A DNA stretch of 64,000 nucleotides from Paenibacillus oryzae (GTDB taxonomy: Bacteria; Bacillota; Bacilli; Paenibacillales; Paenibacillaceae), in assembly GCF_001675045.1 (NCBI RefSeq), contig NZ_LYPA01000046.1:62001-126000 (forward strand), given 5' to 3'. Shown here piece by piece: positions 25,503-34,094 of the stretch (positions within the stretch are counted from its first letter, which is position 1; every line of letters begins with the position of its first letter). Under the pieces are notes generated by a model. It did no database searches and was not told the DNA's origin. It was given only the letters and a program-made list of their open reading frames with translations. Position numbers and translations under genes: made by a program.

Positions 25503-25745
25503 GTGTTCATTGTATGTATTGTGTTTGGAGGGGTTAGCATTAAAAATCATATTCGGGCATTACGAAACGAAAATGGCATGACGCAGGAGCAGCTTGGAGA
25601 GATCATTGGAGTATCCCGGCAATCCGTTATTGCGATTGAAACGATGAAATACAACCCGTCGCTGGAGCTTGCTTTCAAAATCGCCAAAGCGTTTCACATG
25701 CAAATCGAGGATGTATTTGTATTTGAAGAAAAGGAGGAGATTTAG
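25503..25745 (+). CDS. Small Xre/Cro-type helix-turn-helix regulator (YgzD/YozG-like)
   Basis: The domain is IKNHIRALRNENGMTQEQLGEIIGVSRQSVIAIETMKYNPSLELAFKIAKAFHMQIEDVF, a compact HTH_3 protein of about 68 residues typical of auto-regulators paired with a membrane protein. The start is unclear. The frame is open from GTG at 25503, but the only good ribosome site (GGAGGGG) points to ATT at 25539; another GTG is at 25521. The stop abuts the ATG of the next gene, so the two are coupled. Confidence 0.85.
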   Translation: MFIVCIVFGGVSIKNHIRALRNENGMTQEQLGEIIGVSRQSVIAIETMKYNPSLELAFKIAKAFHMQIEDVFVFEEKEEI

Positions 25746-26237
25746 ATGGTATATGCTGGTATATGCGGAGGTCTGCTTTTTGGAATTGCGGGCTGGTATT
25801 GGTATTTCGGAAGGCACGCAGCAGGGGGGAGCAAAGGCCGGGATGAGGTGCTTACTTACATGTCCGACAAGGCCCGCTCGGTTTCATGGTATTTTACACT
25901 TGCGGCACTTTTGGGACTGATGCTGCTGGAAATATTGGATTTGTCCATGGGAACTATGCCTTCACTGGGAATATTGCTGTTTGCGCATCTAGGCAGCTGG
26001 GGGTTGACCTCAATCCTTCTGCATGCACGTATGACAAGAGATCCCGACGATCCAGTCACGGGTAAAATGGCGCTCGTGCAGGGTTTTGCTGTCGGAGGGG
26101 CGATTCTGATCCTGTTTGCAATCATCTCCATTTTAAAAGCCGATTGGCGGTTCCTGCTTGCTGCTATCCTGCCCGTTATGCTGGGTGCAATGATTATGAT
26201 TACTAATAGTAAGAGGCAAAAAGGAGAGAGGACATGA
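25746..26237 (+). CDS. Four-helix membrane protein paired with the Xre regulator
   Basis: 163 residues with four or five hydrophobic helices, starting with a glycine-rich first helix (GICGGLLFGIAGWYWYFG) and ending in a basic tail (NSKRQKGERT). The ATG directly follows the stop of the small regulator gene and an AAGGAGGAG site is inside its end. Xre-plus-membrane-protein pairs like this are common in Firmicutes, but the role is unknown. Confidence 0.7.
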   Translation: MVYAGICGGLLFGIAGWYWYFGRHAAGGSKGRDEVLTYMSDKARSVSWYFTLAALLGLMLLEILDLSMGTMPSLGILLFAHLGSWGLTSILLHARMTRDPDDPVTGKMALVQGFAVGGAILILFAIISILKADWRFLLAAILPVMLGAMIMITNSKRQKGERT

Positions 26238-26319
26238 AACCGGAAGTGCTTAATCATCAATTAAAGCGCCGAGGGAATACATGAAAGCAAAACTTCGTTT
26301 AAGAAAATGGGTTCTATAG
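26234..26319 (+). pseudogene. Remnant of a third gene of the Xre operon (very uncertain)
   Basis: An ATG behind AGGAGAGG gives a 16-residue reading frame, closely followed by another ATG with 12 codons (MKAKLRLRKWVL). Both end where CBM9-like remnant sequence begins on the other strand, so a third gene may have been cut off here. The evidence is only layout. Confidence 0.25.
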
Positions 26320-26445
26320 GATATTGGCCGTTCCATGGCATAGGGGCTGGGAGCGGCCGGGCCAGTATTTTTTGATGAAATGCTCCTTTATCTGGCCCCC
26401 CGAGTGGTCGATTGAGCCAAACTCGGGAGCTCCAAATAAAAAACC
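26314..26445 (-). pseudogene. CBM9-like domain remnant related to the SLH esterase
   Basis: The minus strand reads FGAPEFGSIDHSGGQIKEHF and, further on, CHGTANIL before a stop. The SLH esterase has IFGTPELGSNDPLWGQTMEHH and ATGTARILWD at its N-terminal CBM9-like domain. The DNA is also similar between 26375-26440 and about 20893-20955. Only about 40 residues are left, in the same orientation as the esterase gene 5.5 kb away. Confidence 0.75.
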
Positions 26446-26482
26446 TCCACTAAAAAACCTCCACATTTTTATCCGCTTGGAT

Positions 26483-27916
26483 CTAACCTGCCTCAAACCA
26501 AGCCCTGTGAAGGGCACATACTCCTTCGGTAATATCCTCCATACTTAATCCGCCAAAACCAATCTGAACCATGGATGGCTCCGCTTGAGCTGGCAACGCC
26601 CAAAAGGGAGATACCGGGTATACCTGAACACCTTCCTTCTGAGCTGTAGCAATAAGCTTTTGTTCATCCATTCCGTTATGTACACGCAATAAAATATGAA
26701 GCCCTGCATCCTCGCCAATAATGGTCACTTGAGCACCCATCATCTTTTGAATCATTGAAATGAGTGTGAATTGCTTTTGACGGTATACTTTCCTCATTTT
26801 GCGAATGTGAGCCTCCCAATGCCCATTACTCATAAACAGCTCTAAGGTGTGCTGATGAACGGGAGAGACCGTTTGATCATATAATCGGTAGTTTTGTTTA
26901 CTGTGCAGCTCTAGCAGGGTTTGGGGCAGAACCATATACGCAATACGTAATGAAGGAAGAAGACACTTTGAAAATGTTCCCAGGTATACGGTCCGCTGTT
27001 GGGTATCCAGGCTTTGCAAGGAAGGTATCGGTTTGCCGACATATCTGAATTCACTATCGTAATCGTCCTCAATAATAATCCCATTCCGGTCGGTTGCCCA
27101 TTTCAATAATTGCATTCTCTTGGCGAGTGGCATAACCATTCCATAGGGAAATTGATGAGACGGCGTAATGTAGACAATGCGGGTATTGCTTTCGTAAAGC
27201 TTTGGGATATGAAGTCCATCTGCTTCCAACGGAATAGAGTGAACGTTTAAACCCTTATGTTGAAAAACCGTCCGAACACCATCATATCCCGGGTTTTCCA
27301 TCGAGATGCCTTGACTCACGTCACTAACTAAACCAGATAAAACACCGAGCAGATGCTGAATACCGGCCCCAATTATAATTTGATCCGGTGAACAATTTAC
27401 TCCTCTGGAGCTGTGCAGGTATTTTGCAATTTCCAAACGAAGACCCGGTTCCCCAAGCGGATCGCCATAAGAAAACAGCTTCATTTGGTTCTGGAGCAAG
27501 CTCTGATTGGATAGTTTGCGCCAGGCAGCAAATGGGAAATGTTCAGCATCTACGTCACCATAACGAAAATCGTAACGAATCGCAGAGCTAGGAATCGCAG
27601 AGCTAGCCTGAATACTGTTTTCCACCCTTTCCTTATTATCGACATGAGACATTTGCAAGGATTCCAGCTTCAAATCCATAACGTATAAGCCACTCCTTGG
27701 CCTGCTCTGGACATAACCTTCAGCTATTAACTGCTGATAGGCCATATCCACTGTGTTGCGGCTAATGTGGAGATGACTGGATAGTGATCGAATAGAAGGA
27801 AGGCGAGTATCGGCTGATATCTTTCCGTTCAAAATGTCTTCCTTAATGTAGTGATAAAGCTGAGAGTACAACGGATCTCCAGACTCTCTGTCCAACAATA
27901 CTGTCAAATCAATCAT
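26483..27916 (-). CDS. MocR/GntR-type regulator with aminotransferase domain
   Basis: 477 residues. The N-terminal winged helix YSQLYHYIKEDILNGKISADTRLPSIRSLSSHLHISRNTVDMAYQQLIAEGYVQSRPRSGLYV is GntR-type. The rest is a fold-type I aminotransferase-like domain with IIEDDYDSEFRY and the PLP lysine motif TFSKCLLPSLRIAY. Proteins of this kind (PdxR, GabR) sense PLP or amino-acid adducts. The ATG at 27916 has GGAGGGG upstream. Divergent from the luciferase-like oxidoreductase, its probable target. Confidence 0.9.
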   Translation of the reverse strand: MIDLTVLLDRESGDPLYSQLYHYIKEDILNGKISADTRLPSIRSLSSHLHISRNTVDMAYQQLIAEGYVQSRPRSGLYVMDLKLESLQMSHVDNKERVENSIQASSAIPSSAIRYDFRYGDVDAEHFPFAAWRKLSNQSLLQNQMKLFSYGDPLGEPGLRLEIAKYLHSSRGVNCSPDQIIIGAGIQHLLGVLSGLVSDVSQGISMENPGYDGVRTVFQHKGLNVHSIPLEADGLHIPKLYESNTRIVYITPSHQFPYGMVMPLAKRMQLLKWATDRNGIIIEDDYDSEFRYVGKPIPSLQSLDTQQRTVYLGTFSKCLLPSLRIAYMVLPQTLLELHSKQNYRLYDQTVSPVHQHTLELFMSNGHWEAHIRKMRKVYRQKQFTLISMIQKMMGAQVTIIGEDAGLHILLRVHNGMDEQKLIATAQKEGVQVYPVSPFWALPAQAEPSMVQIGFGGLSMEDITEGVCALHRAWFEAG

Positions 27917-28070
27917 GCAAATCCCCTCCTCTCCATCAAAAACTGACCCTATTATTTTATCGGAAGTTGTCACTATAAACAGGGTCAATCTATTGTTATA
28001 ATTTTACCAGCTCCAATCGATTTGAAAAGATACCAGTATACTGGATGACCATTTTCTAGGAGGAAAAGGA

Positions 28071-29120
28071 ATGCACAAACCTATAGATGCTGCGGGACAA
28101 ATAGAAAATCCGTCACCACAAGCGGCAGAAAGCTTCAATCAACATCCTGGCTTCCGCCGTATGTTTGCCCCGGATCAATTGACAATCGGGCTGTTTTTGC
28201 CCCTTAAATTTTATAAAGGACACATGGATGTTTTGAAGGGCCAAGCTGATCTCGTGGAAAGCATTGATCAACGAAATTTTGCAGCCGTTTGGGTGAGAGA
28301 TGTGCCTCTATTTGATCCTGGCTTTGGAGATGCCGGGCAAGTATTTGATCCATTTGTTTATCTTTCCTATCTTGCCGCAAGAACCAAAAACATCTCCCTG
28401 GCAACGGGAAGCGCAATCTTCACGCTTCGTCATCCCATCGACCTGGCAAAGGCCGCTGCATCTGTAGATGTATTGTCAGGCGGCAGGCTTGTATTAGGGA
28501 TAGCTTCCGGCGACCGGCCAGCCGAGTTTCCGGCATATGGGATAGACGGGGGGCAACGTGATGTGCGATTCCGAGAGACGTTGGAGTTTTTTCGTCAGCT
28601 TATACAGGATAGAACAGGAGCCATTCAATCTTCTCTTGGTCAAATGAATGGGCTTGAATTGCTCCCTAAGCCCGCAACAGGCGGCATTCCGCTCATTGTG
28701 ACTGGGTCAAGCAGGCAGTCTTTGGATTGGATTGCGAAGAATAGTGACGGCTGGCTAACGTATCCCGAAGCAACGGCAACCGAAGCCGGACCCCGAATGC
28801 TTGGTCATAAAATTAATGCCTGGCGTGAAAAAATACCTTCCGGCATGTTCAAACCCCATATAACCAACGAATGGATCGATCTTGTTGAAGATGTCAATCA
28901 TCCGCGAACACCGCTTCGAGGGGGGTACATTTTACGCACTGGACGAGCAGGTCTGATCAAGCTATTGGAGGAATGGAGAGCGGTTGGCGTTAATCATGCT
29001 GCGCTTGGCATTCATTTTTCGAGTCGACCTCCTGCTGAGGTGATTCAGGAATTGGCTGAGGAAGTGCTGCCGCTTTTTCCTACGCATGTGGGTCCGAAGC
29101 CATTGTTTACTGGGTGGTAA
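28071..29120 (+). CDS. Luciferase-like (LLM class) flavin oxidoreductase
   Basis: 349 residues with the TIM-barrel pattern of the bacterial luciferase superfamily: FAAVWVRDVPLFDP, YLAARTKNISLATGSAIFTLRHPIDLAKAAASVDVLSGGRLVLGIASGDRPAEFPAYG (about 100-165), and a late VTGSSRQSLDWIAKNSDGWLTYP strand for phosphate binding of FMN or F420. Closest in style to the TIGR03571-type subfamily. It has an AGGAGGAAAAGGA ribosome site. The divergent MocR gene is the likely regulator. Confidence 0.88.
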   Translation: MHKPIDAAGQIENPSPQAAESFNQHPGFRRMFAPDQLTIGLFLPLKFYKGHMDVLKGQADLVESIDQRNFAAVWVRDVPLFDPGFGDAGQVFDPFVYLSYLAARTKNISLATGSAIFTLRHPIDLAKAAASVDVLSGGRLVLGIASGDRPAEFPAYGIDGGQRDVRFRETLEFFRQLIQDRTGAIQSSLGQMNGLELLPKPATGGIPLIVTGSSRQSLDWIAKNSDGWLTYPEATATEAGPRMLGHKINAWREKIPSGMFKPHITNEWIDLVEDVNHPRTPLRGGYILRTGRAGLIKLLEEWRAVGVNHAALGIHFSSRPPAEVIQELAEEVLPLFPTHVGPKPLFTGW

Positions 29121-29199
29121 AGGATAAAGCCAATTTTAACGGATCTTTAGTTCAGCCAATGCGGTAATCCTATCAATCCACTATCATTGAATTATCAGC

Positions 29200-29226
29200 G
29201 CTCCGTCAGCGAACGGAGCTTTTCTT
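29200..29226 (+). terminator. Rho-independent terminator
   Basis: GCTCCGT and ACGGAGC form a perfect 7-bp stem with a 6-base loop, followed by TTTTCTT. It ends the oxidoreductase transcript. Confidence 0.85.
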
Positions 29227-29311
29227 ATTCCTTGCAATGGGGTACGATCTATAGCAGGGCGATAGCTCTATTATCTGTGGCCGATTGGCAATACGAACGG
29301 AGTGGACAACC

Positions 29312-30010
29312 ATGGACAACTTTGCATGTCTGTACGTCATTCGCGGCGAGCCATTTCCATCAGGCACATGTGTCAATCTGAATGCGAAAGAGACGGTCGT
29401 TGGACGAGTATCCCATCAGTTGACGCCGGATGTGGCGTTTACGAATGCTTTTATATCCCGGCAGCATTTTGTCATTCGCAAGGAGCAGGAAAAAGCTGTG
29501 TTATACGATCTCGGCAGCTTGCACGGTACGGAGGTTAACGGCGAGCGGGTAAAGCCGCATGAGCCTTATGTGCTCAATAATTTTGATATTATTAAGCTGG
29601 CCAAAGGAATGACGGTTCTCCACTTCTCCTATTTATTTGCGGATCAGACGCTGGATATTGAACCGCTTAGCATTACTAAGCGATTGCAAGCTATAGAAAC
29701 TTCGTTTTCTGTTGATTGGGAAAAAAGAGAGTGTGTAGTGGATGGCCGGCGGATTGCGATGTCGGAGAAAGAGTTTTTGCTGATTCGCATTTTGTACGAA
29801 AATGCCAATCGGCTTGTGCCGCTTGATGTCATCAAATCCAGCGTTTGGCCTGAAAGAGCGGTGGAGGATGCCGGTATTCCGAATGTTACGCTTGATGAAT
29901 TAAACGCCCTCATATATCGTTTAAGAAAAAAATATGGAAAAGATACGTTTATGATCAGCGCTGTGCGGGGAATCGGCTACGTGCTGGAATCTGAATTGAA
30001 ATCGTCCTGA
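29312..30010 (+). CDS. FHA-domain winged-helix transcriptional regulator
   Basis: 232 residues. The N-terminal FHA domain has the phosphothreonine-binding motifs: VGRVSHQL, ISRQHFVI (SxxH) and YDLGSLHGTEVNGE. After a linker (about 115-140) comes an OmpR/PhoB-type winged helix: EKEFLLIRILYENANRLVPLDVIKSSVW and NALIYRLRKKYGKDTFMISAVRGIGYVLE. So it should bind a phosphothreonine partner, for instance a target of a PASTA Ser/Thr kinase (inference), and DNA. The ATG at 29312 has GGAGTGG upstream. It is 13 bases before the murA-like gene, clearly an operon. Confidence 0.88.
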   Translation: MDNFACLYVIRGEPFPSGTCVNLNAKETVVGRVSHQLTPDVAFTNAFISRQHFVIRKEQEKAVLYDLGSLHGTEVNGERVKPHEPYVLNNFDIIKLAKGMTVLHFSYLFADQTLDIEPLSITKRLQAIETSFSVDWEKRECVVDGRRIAMSEKEFLLIRILYENANRLVPLDVIKSSVWPERAVEDAGIPNVTLDELNALIYRLRKKYGKDTFMISAVRGIGYVLESELKSS

Positions 30011-30023
30011 CAAAGGCGGGAAT

Positions 30024-31328
30024 ATGATGTTGAAAATGATTCAAACCGAATTATCCGGCCCGTTGAACGGGACCGTTCATATACCGGGAGCGAAGAATAG
30101 CTCTCTTGCCATTCTAGCAGCTGCTTGTCTGGCGGACGATATCGTAAAGCTGGAAGGCATTCCGACGATTGAGGATGTCCGCGTCATTGCAGACATAAGC
30201 CGGGATATCGGCATGGGGTTTAGACAGGAGAAGGGACAAGTCATTATTGATCCACGCTGGATTCATAGCGCCACGATCGACCCCGGCAAAGCTTCGAACT
30301 ATCGGGCATCGTATTATTTTGCCGGTGCGTTGCTTGCCAAGTTTGGCAAGGTCACGATTGGATTTCCGGGAGGAGACGACTTCCACGCCAGACCGATTGA
30401 TCAGCATATGAAGGCGTTTCGGGCGCTTGGAGCAGAAATTCAGCTGTTCAATGATTATTATATCGTAGAGGCTTCAGTGCTGAGAGGCGCAACCATTTAT
30501 TTTGACACCATAACCTCTGGGGCAACCATTAATGCCATGCTGGCTGCTGTGCGCGCACAAGGGGTAACAAGGCTGCATAATGCCGCTATGGACCCGGAAG
30601 TGGTGGATACGGCGGCCTTTCTGAATCTTCTCGGTGCGCGAATATTCGGAGCGGGGACGGATTCCATTCGTATTGAAGGCGTTCCTTATTTGAATGGAGG
30701 CGCATATTCCATCATTCCGGATCGGCTCATTGCCGGGGCGTTCCTGATGGCTGCCGGGCTTCGCGGGGGCCGGATTACCGTCAAGGATGTTATTCCTGAG
30801 CATATGGGCACCTGTCTGGCCAAGCTTGAGGAGGTTGGGCTGCAGGTGGAATGCGGGGAAAACCATATTACCGCTTACGGTACGGGCAGGCTGAGAGCCA
30901 CTCGCGTTCGTACAGGCATGTACCCCGGCTTTGCTACTGACCTGCAGCAGCCGATGACCGCCCTTCTTCTCAACGCCGGGGGAAAAAGCATAGTTACCGA
31001 CCGTATTTATCCCAAGCGCTTTGCTCATGTGCCTCAGCTTCGCAGGCTCGGCGCGGAGATTGAGCTGCGTAAGGAAAGCGCCTTTATAACCGGAGGCCGT
31101 CCTCTTCAAGGCGGGTGGGTTCATGCGACGGATGTTCGCGCAGGCACCTGTCTGATTATGGCGGGTCTCACAGCCGAAGGCCGCACAAACATAACGGGAA
31201 TCGAGCATATCGAGCGAGGATACGAGGATGTTATCGGAAGCTTCAAATCCATTGGAGCCAAGCTTTCGATGGTGGAGATGGACCGTGAGGAAGCATACCC
31301 ATATGTATCAAAGAGCGCCCATCAGTAG
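30024..31328 (+). CDS. murA: MurA paralogue with Cys-to-Asp active site
   Basis: 434 residues, the full length of UDP-N-acetylglucosamine enolpyruvyltransferase, first step of peptidoglycan synthesis in the cytoplasm. Conserved parts: IPGAKNSSLAIL with the active-site lysine, TDLQQPMTALLL with the general base aspartate, and DVRAGTCLIMAGL with the phosphate-binding arginine. The catalytic loop reads PGGDDFHARPIDQH where usual MurA has PGGCAIGARPVDLH, so the cysteine alkylated by fosfomycin is an aspartate. A Cys-to-Asp change at this position gives intrinsic fosfomycin resistance in known MurA (mycobacteria). The start could also be the ATG at 30027 or 30036. Sequence drift elsewhere (HAR loop) leaves open a changed substrate. 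Confidence 0.88.
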   Translation: MMLKMIQTELSGPLNGTVHIPGAKNSSLAILAAACLADDIVKLEGIPTIEDVRVIADISRDIGMGFRQEKGQVIIDPRWIHSATIDPGKASNYRASYYFAGALLAKFGKVTIGFPGGDDFHARPIDQHMKAFRALGAEIQLFNDYYIVEASVLRGATIYFDTITSGATINAMLAAVRAQGVTRLHNAAMDPEVVDTAAFLNLLGARIFGAGTDSIRIEGVPYLNGGAYSIIPDRLIAGAFLMAAGLRGGRITVKDVIPEHMGTCLAKLEEVGLQVECGENHITAYGTGRLRATRVRTGMYPGFATDLQQPMTALLLNAGGKSIVTDRIYPKRFAHVPQLRRLGAEIELRKESAFITGGRPLQGGWVHATDVRAGTCLIMAGLTAEGRTNITGIEHIERGYEDVIGSFKSIGAKLSMVEMDREEAYPYVSKSAHQ

Positions 31329-31342
31329 AGGGCGCTCTTTGG
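31309..31342 (+). terminator. Rho-independent terminator over the murA-like stop
   Basis: AAAGAGCGCCC pairs with GGGCGCTCTTT around an ATCAGTAGA loop; the stop codon is in the loop. The T-tract is short. Confidence 0.75.
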
Positions 31343-31557
31343 TTAAATGACATGCTGGAAGTTATTACAAGAATGAAGCGGCTTTACAACGTGGAGGGAA
31401 GCGATCCTAACCCCGTATCCAGCAATGATTATTCAGGATTTATATTGTTTTAAACAATCACATAATGGTAAGATTAAATGAGAACATTTGTTTGTTTATT
31501 GTGCGATTTCCTCGTGGTTGAGGTAAAAAGTGGTTGAGGTGAAAAGGGGGAATTAAC

Positions 31558-32793
31558 GTGGATGATACGTGCGAAATCCATCTGACGAAAAGCCAGGCGA
31601 GGCATTTTTTGTTAATGAAGCATGGGTTGTTGGGGGAATATCGCTTTTTTGGAAAAGAAGGCGTTATGGATTTTGTACGGCAGGCCGGCTGTATTCAATA
31701 TGACCCCATTGATGTTTGCGGCAAAAACGCGGAGCTAACACTGCAATCGCGCATTAAAGGCTTTTCCAAGAGCATGCTGGATGAATTATTGTATCAGGAC
31801 CGATTACTGGTGGATTATCCCGACAAAAATTTGGCTATTGTCCCTGTGGAGGACTGGCCGTATTTTGAGCGATACCGAAAAGCCGCGCGACAGCATGCTG
31901 AACGTTATCCCGCAATGGAGGCTTTGGCAGACCAAGTCAGGGATTCTATTCAAAGCAACGGGGAGATAAGCTCAAATGAGCTGAAGCTGGAGGGGGATTT
32001 CACCTGGCAATCAGCGATTCATTGGAGCGGCGGTAGCAATGCATCGCGGTCGGTGCTGGAGCAGATGTATTCAACAGGCGAGTTGATTATCCACCACAAA
32101 AAAGGGACTCGCAAATATTATGATTTTGCCCAAAAGTACATACCGCCCCATTTGCTGAATGCGCCGGAGCCGCTAGAGGACGAGCTGCAGCATTACAAAT
32201 GGAGGGTAATGCGCCGTATCGGCGCCGTGGGGCTTTTATGGAATCGCGCTTCGGATGCCTGGCTGAATATTTGGGGGTTGAAGTCGGAGCAGCGAAATGA
32301 GGTTTTCCGCCAATTGCTGGCTGAGCATCGTATTGCTGCTGTTTCAGTAGAGCAAATGAAAGATAAGCTATATTGCCGTTGGGAGGATTTGCCGCTTATT
32401 GAAGCTGTTTTGCAAAACCCAAAGCCCAAACCGCGCTGCGAGCTGATCGCCCCGCTTGACAACCTGATGTGGGATCGAAAACTGATTAACGAATTGTTTG
32501 GCTTCGATTATACATGGGAGATTTATACGCCTGAAAGCAAGCGGAAATACGGTTATTATGTGCTGCCTCTATTGTATGGGGAACGATTTATCGGGCGGGC
32601 CGAAATCGTTGCGGAACGAAAAGCCGGTAGGCTTGTTGTTAAAAACGTATGGTTCGAAGATGGCGTTACGTTATCCAAGCAAATGCAAAAAGCACTGAAA
32701 AATAGCTTTGAAAGATTTGCACAATTCAACGGCTGCCAGCTGGCTTTTTCAGAAAAATGCTTATATGACAATGCGGGCTTTAAGACGCTTTGA
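31558..32793 (+). CDS. YcaQ/AlkZ-like DNA glycosylase (winged-helix, DUF1006)
   Basis: 411 residues. The N-terminal part ILTKSQARHFLLMKHGL-like and GVMDFVRQAGCIQYDPIDVCGKNAELTLQSR match the HTH_42 family, whose members unhook interstrand DNA crosslinks. IQYD aligns with the catalytic Q-x-D/Q motif of YcaQ-type enzymes (family knowledge). Later LIAPLDNLMWDRKLINELFGFDYTWEIYTPESKRKYGYYVLPLLYGERFIGR is the conserved C-terminal block. It starts with GTG behind AAAGGGGGAA. A lone gene; no partner is obvious. Confidence 0.85.
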   Translation: MDDTCEIHLTKSQARHFLLMKHGLLGEYRFFGKEGVMDFVRQAGCIQYDPIDVCGKNAELTLQSRIKGFSKSMLDELLYQDRLLVDYPDKNLAIVPVEDWPYFERYRKAARQHAERYPAMEALADQVRDSIQSNGEISSNELKLEGDFTWQSAIHWSGGSNASRSVLEQMYSTGELIIHHKKGTRKYYDFAQKYIPPHLLNAPEPLEDELQHYKWRVMRRIGAVGLLWNRASDAWLNIWGLKSEQRNEVFRQLLAEHRIAAVSVEQMKDKLYCRWEDLPLIEAVLQNPKPKPRCELIAPLDNLMWDRKLINELFGFDYTWEIYTPESKRKYGYYVLPLLYGERFIGRAEIVAERKAGRLVVKNVWFEDGVTLSKQMQKALKNSFERFAQFNGCQLAFSEKCLYDNAGFKTL

Positions 32794-32833
32794 AAGAGGG
32801 TAGTTCTGTCTGAAAGGAAGGATACCAAAGGAA

Positions 32834-32874
32834 GGAGCCCCTTTTGCATATTGGCAAAAGAGGCTTTTTGGCGT
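32834..32874. terminator. Bidirectional terminator
   Basis: AGCCCCTTTTGC and GCAAAAGAGGCT pair around ATATTG with T-rich runs on the plus side and A-rich upstream. It lies between the convergent glycosylase and zinc-ribbon genes. Confidence 0.75.
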
Positions 32875-32898
32875 AGTTACCCTTTACTGCCGGATTAG

Positions 32899-33150
32899 TT
32901 AGCGTGCAGCCTTTTGCCGGTTCAGCTCTTTGCGATGCTTTCTGCGATAGCCTAAATGCTCTGTCGGCACCGCTTTGTCAGCGGTGGCTGCATCGACCGA
33001 GTTACATTTTTTGCATACTTTTAATAGTTTGCCTTCCGAGTTTGTTGCAGAATAAAGCAGCTTAACTCTTGTTGATAGACAAAGCGGGCAAATTCCTCTG
33101 CCTCTGGAGGGGGTTTTCCATAAGCCTTTACCACGAGTTGTTTTAGCCAT
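32899..33150 (-). CDS. Small basic zinc-ribbon protein
   Basis: 83 residues with one zinc ribbon, CPLC (about 21-24) and CKKC (about 47-50), and very basic ends (MAKTTRGKGLWKTPSRGRG at the start, YRRKHRKELNRQKAAR at the end). The size, charge and zinc ribbon suggest RNA or ribosome binding, in the style of small ribosomal proteins, but I do not recognise the family. The ATG at 33150 has AAAGGAGC upstream. Confidence 0.75.
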   Translation of the reverse strand: MAKTTRGKGLWKTPSRGRGICPLCLSTRVKLLYSATNSEGKLLKVCKKCNSVDAATADKAVPTEHLGYRRKHRKELNRQKAAR

Positions 33151-33398
33151 AAAAGCTCCTTTCAATTTCACCGGTATTTACATCATCTTTATGTGAAACA
33201 GCTGATATTTATAATCATAAAGGCCAAATTTCGCAAAGAAAAGGTAAAGAACAGTTATGATTAAATAGTCCTCTTTTTGAGATTTTTACAAGCTTCTGGT
33301 AATGAATGAGTATAGTCATTTTATACGTTTTTTCGTTTAATCTTTTGACGGATAATAGGAATGGAGTATGATTACGGGTTAATTGAGGAGTCGTAGAT

Positions 33399-33956
33399 AT
33401 GAAAATTGAAGGGGAAAAAGTCCGTCTCTCCAAAATAGACGAAAATAACTTGAGCTTTGTTAGCGAATTGGAATGTAATAGTATGGTTTGGCAGTATGAG
33501 GAGTCTGTGGAAAAGGACAAGGAGGCTGCCAGGAGCAAATATAGGGAACAAATGAATTCGCAGTATCATTATGATTTTGTCATCACAAAAGAGAGTAATG
33601 ATAGCGAGAGTACTGATTTGGAATCGCCTATCGGGATCGTTCAAGCCTGGAGCTACGTGGAGCATAGGCATAGCTGGGAGCTGGGTTTTGGCATGCTTGC
33701 GGATTATCAGGGCAAAGGCTACGGGTATGAGGCTGTTCAGTTATTGCTGCAATATATGTTTGAAACAACAAACGCCCGAAAAATCGTTGGCATGTGCAAT
33801 AGCAAAAATGTGAAATCAATCAAGCTCATGGAAAAGCTGAATATGACTAGAGAGGGGATTTTTAAAGAGGAATTTTTATGGAACGGCAACTATTGCGATC
33901 AATATTTTTATTCGATTCTAAAAAAAGAATGGCAATCGGCTAACAAGGGAGGTTAG
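33399..33956 (+). CDS. GNAT-family N-acetyltransferase (RimJ/RimL type)
   Basis: 185 residues with the GNAT fold: VRLSKIDENNLSFVSELE at the start, motif A WELGFGMLADYQGKGYGYEAVQLLLQYMF (about 90-118, the acetyl-CoA Q/RxxGxG/A loop as QGKGYG), and motif B AR-KIVGMCNSKNVKSIKLMEKLNMTREG. The last part FLWNGNYCDQYFYSIL is typical of RimJ/RimL-type enzymes acting on protein N-termini or small amines. Substrate unknown. Confidence 0.88.
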   Translation: MKIEGEKVRLSKIDENNLSFVSELECNSMVWQYEESVEKDKEAARSKYREQMNSQYHYDFVITKESNDSESTDLESPIGIVQAWSYVEHRHSWELGFGMLADYQGKGYGYEAVQLLLQYMFETTNARKIVGMCNSKNVKSIKLMEKLNMTREGIFKEEFLWNGNYCDQYFYSILKKEWQSANKGG

Positions 33957-33964
33957 CGGGTTGC

Positions 33965-33992
33965 CGAAAAAAGCCGCTTCGTAAGAAGCGGC
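33965..33992 (-). terminator. Terminator of the 34095 gene
   Basis: On the minus strand GCCGCTTC pairs with GAAGCGGC around TTAC and is followed by TTTTTT. Confidence 0.75.
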
Positions 33993-34094
33993 AACGACCC
34001 AGTTCATTCGGCTGAGAGCGATGCAACGATTCGCTTTCTTCGCCAAGAGAAGTGCAGTGTACCATTTCAGAACTAAAGTCCTGTAAGGATGTTT

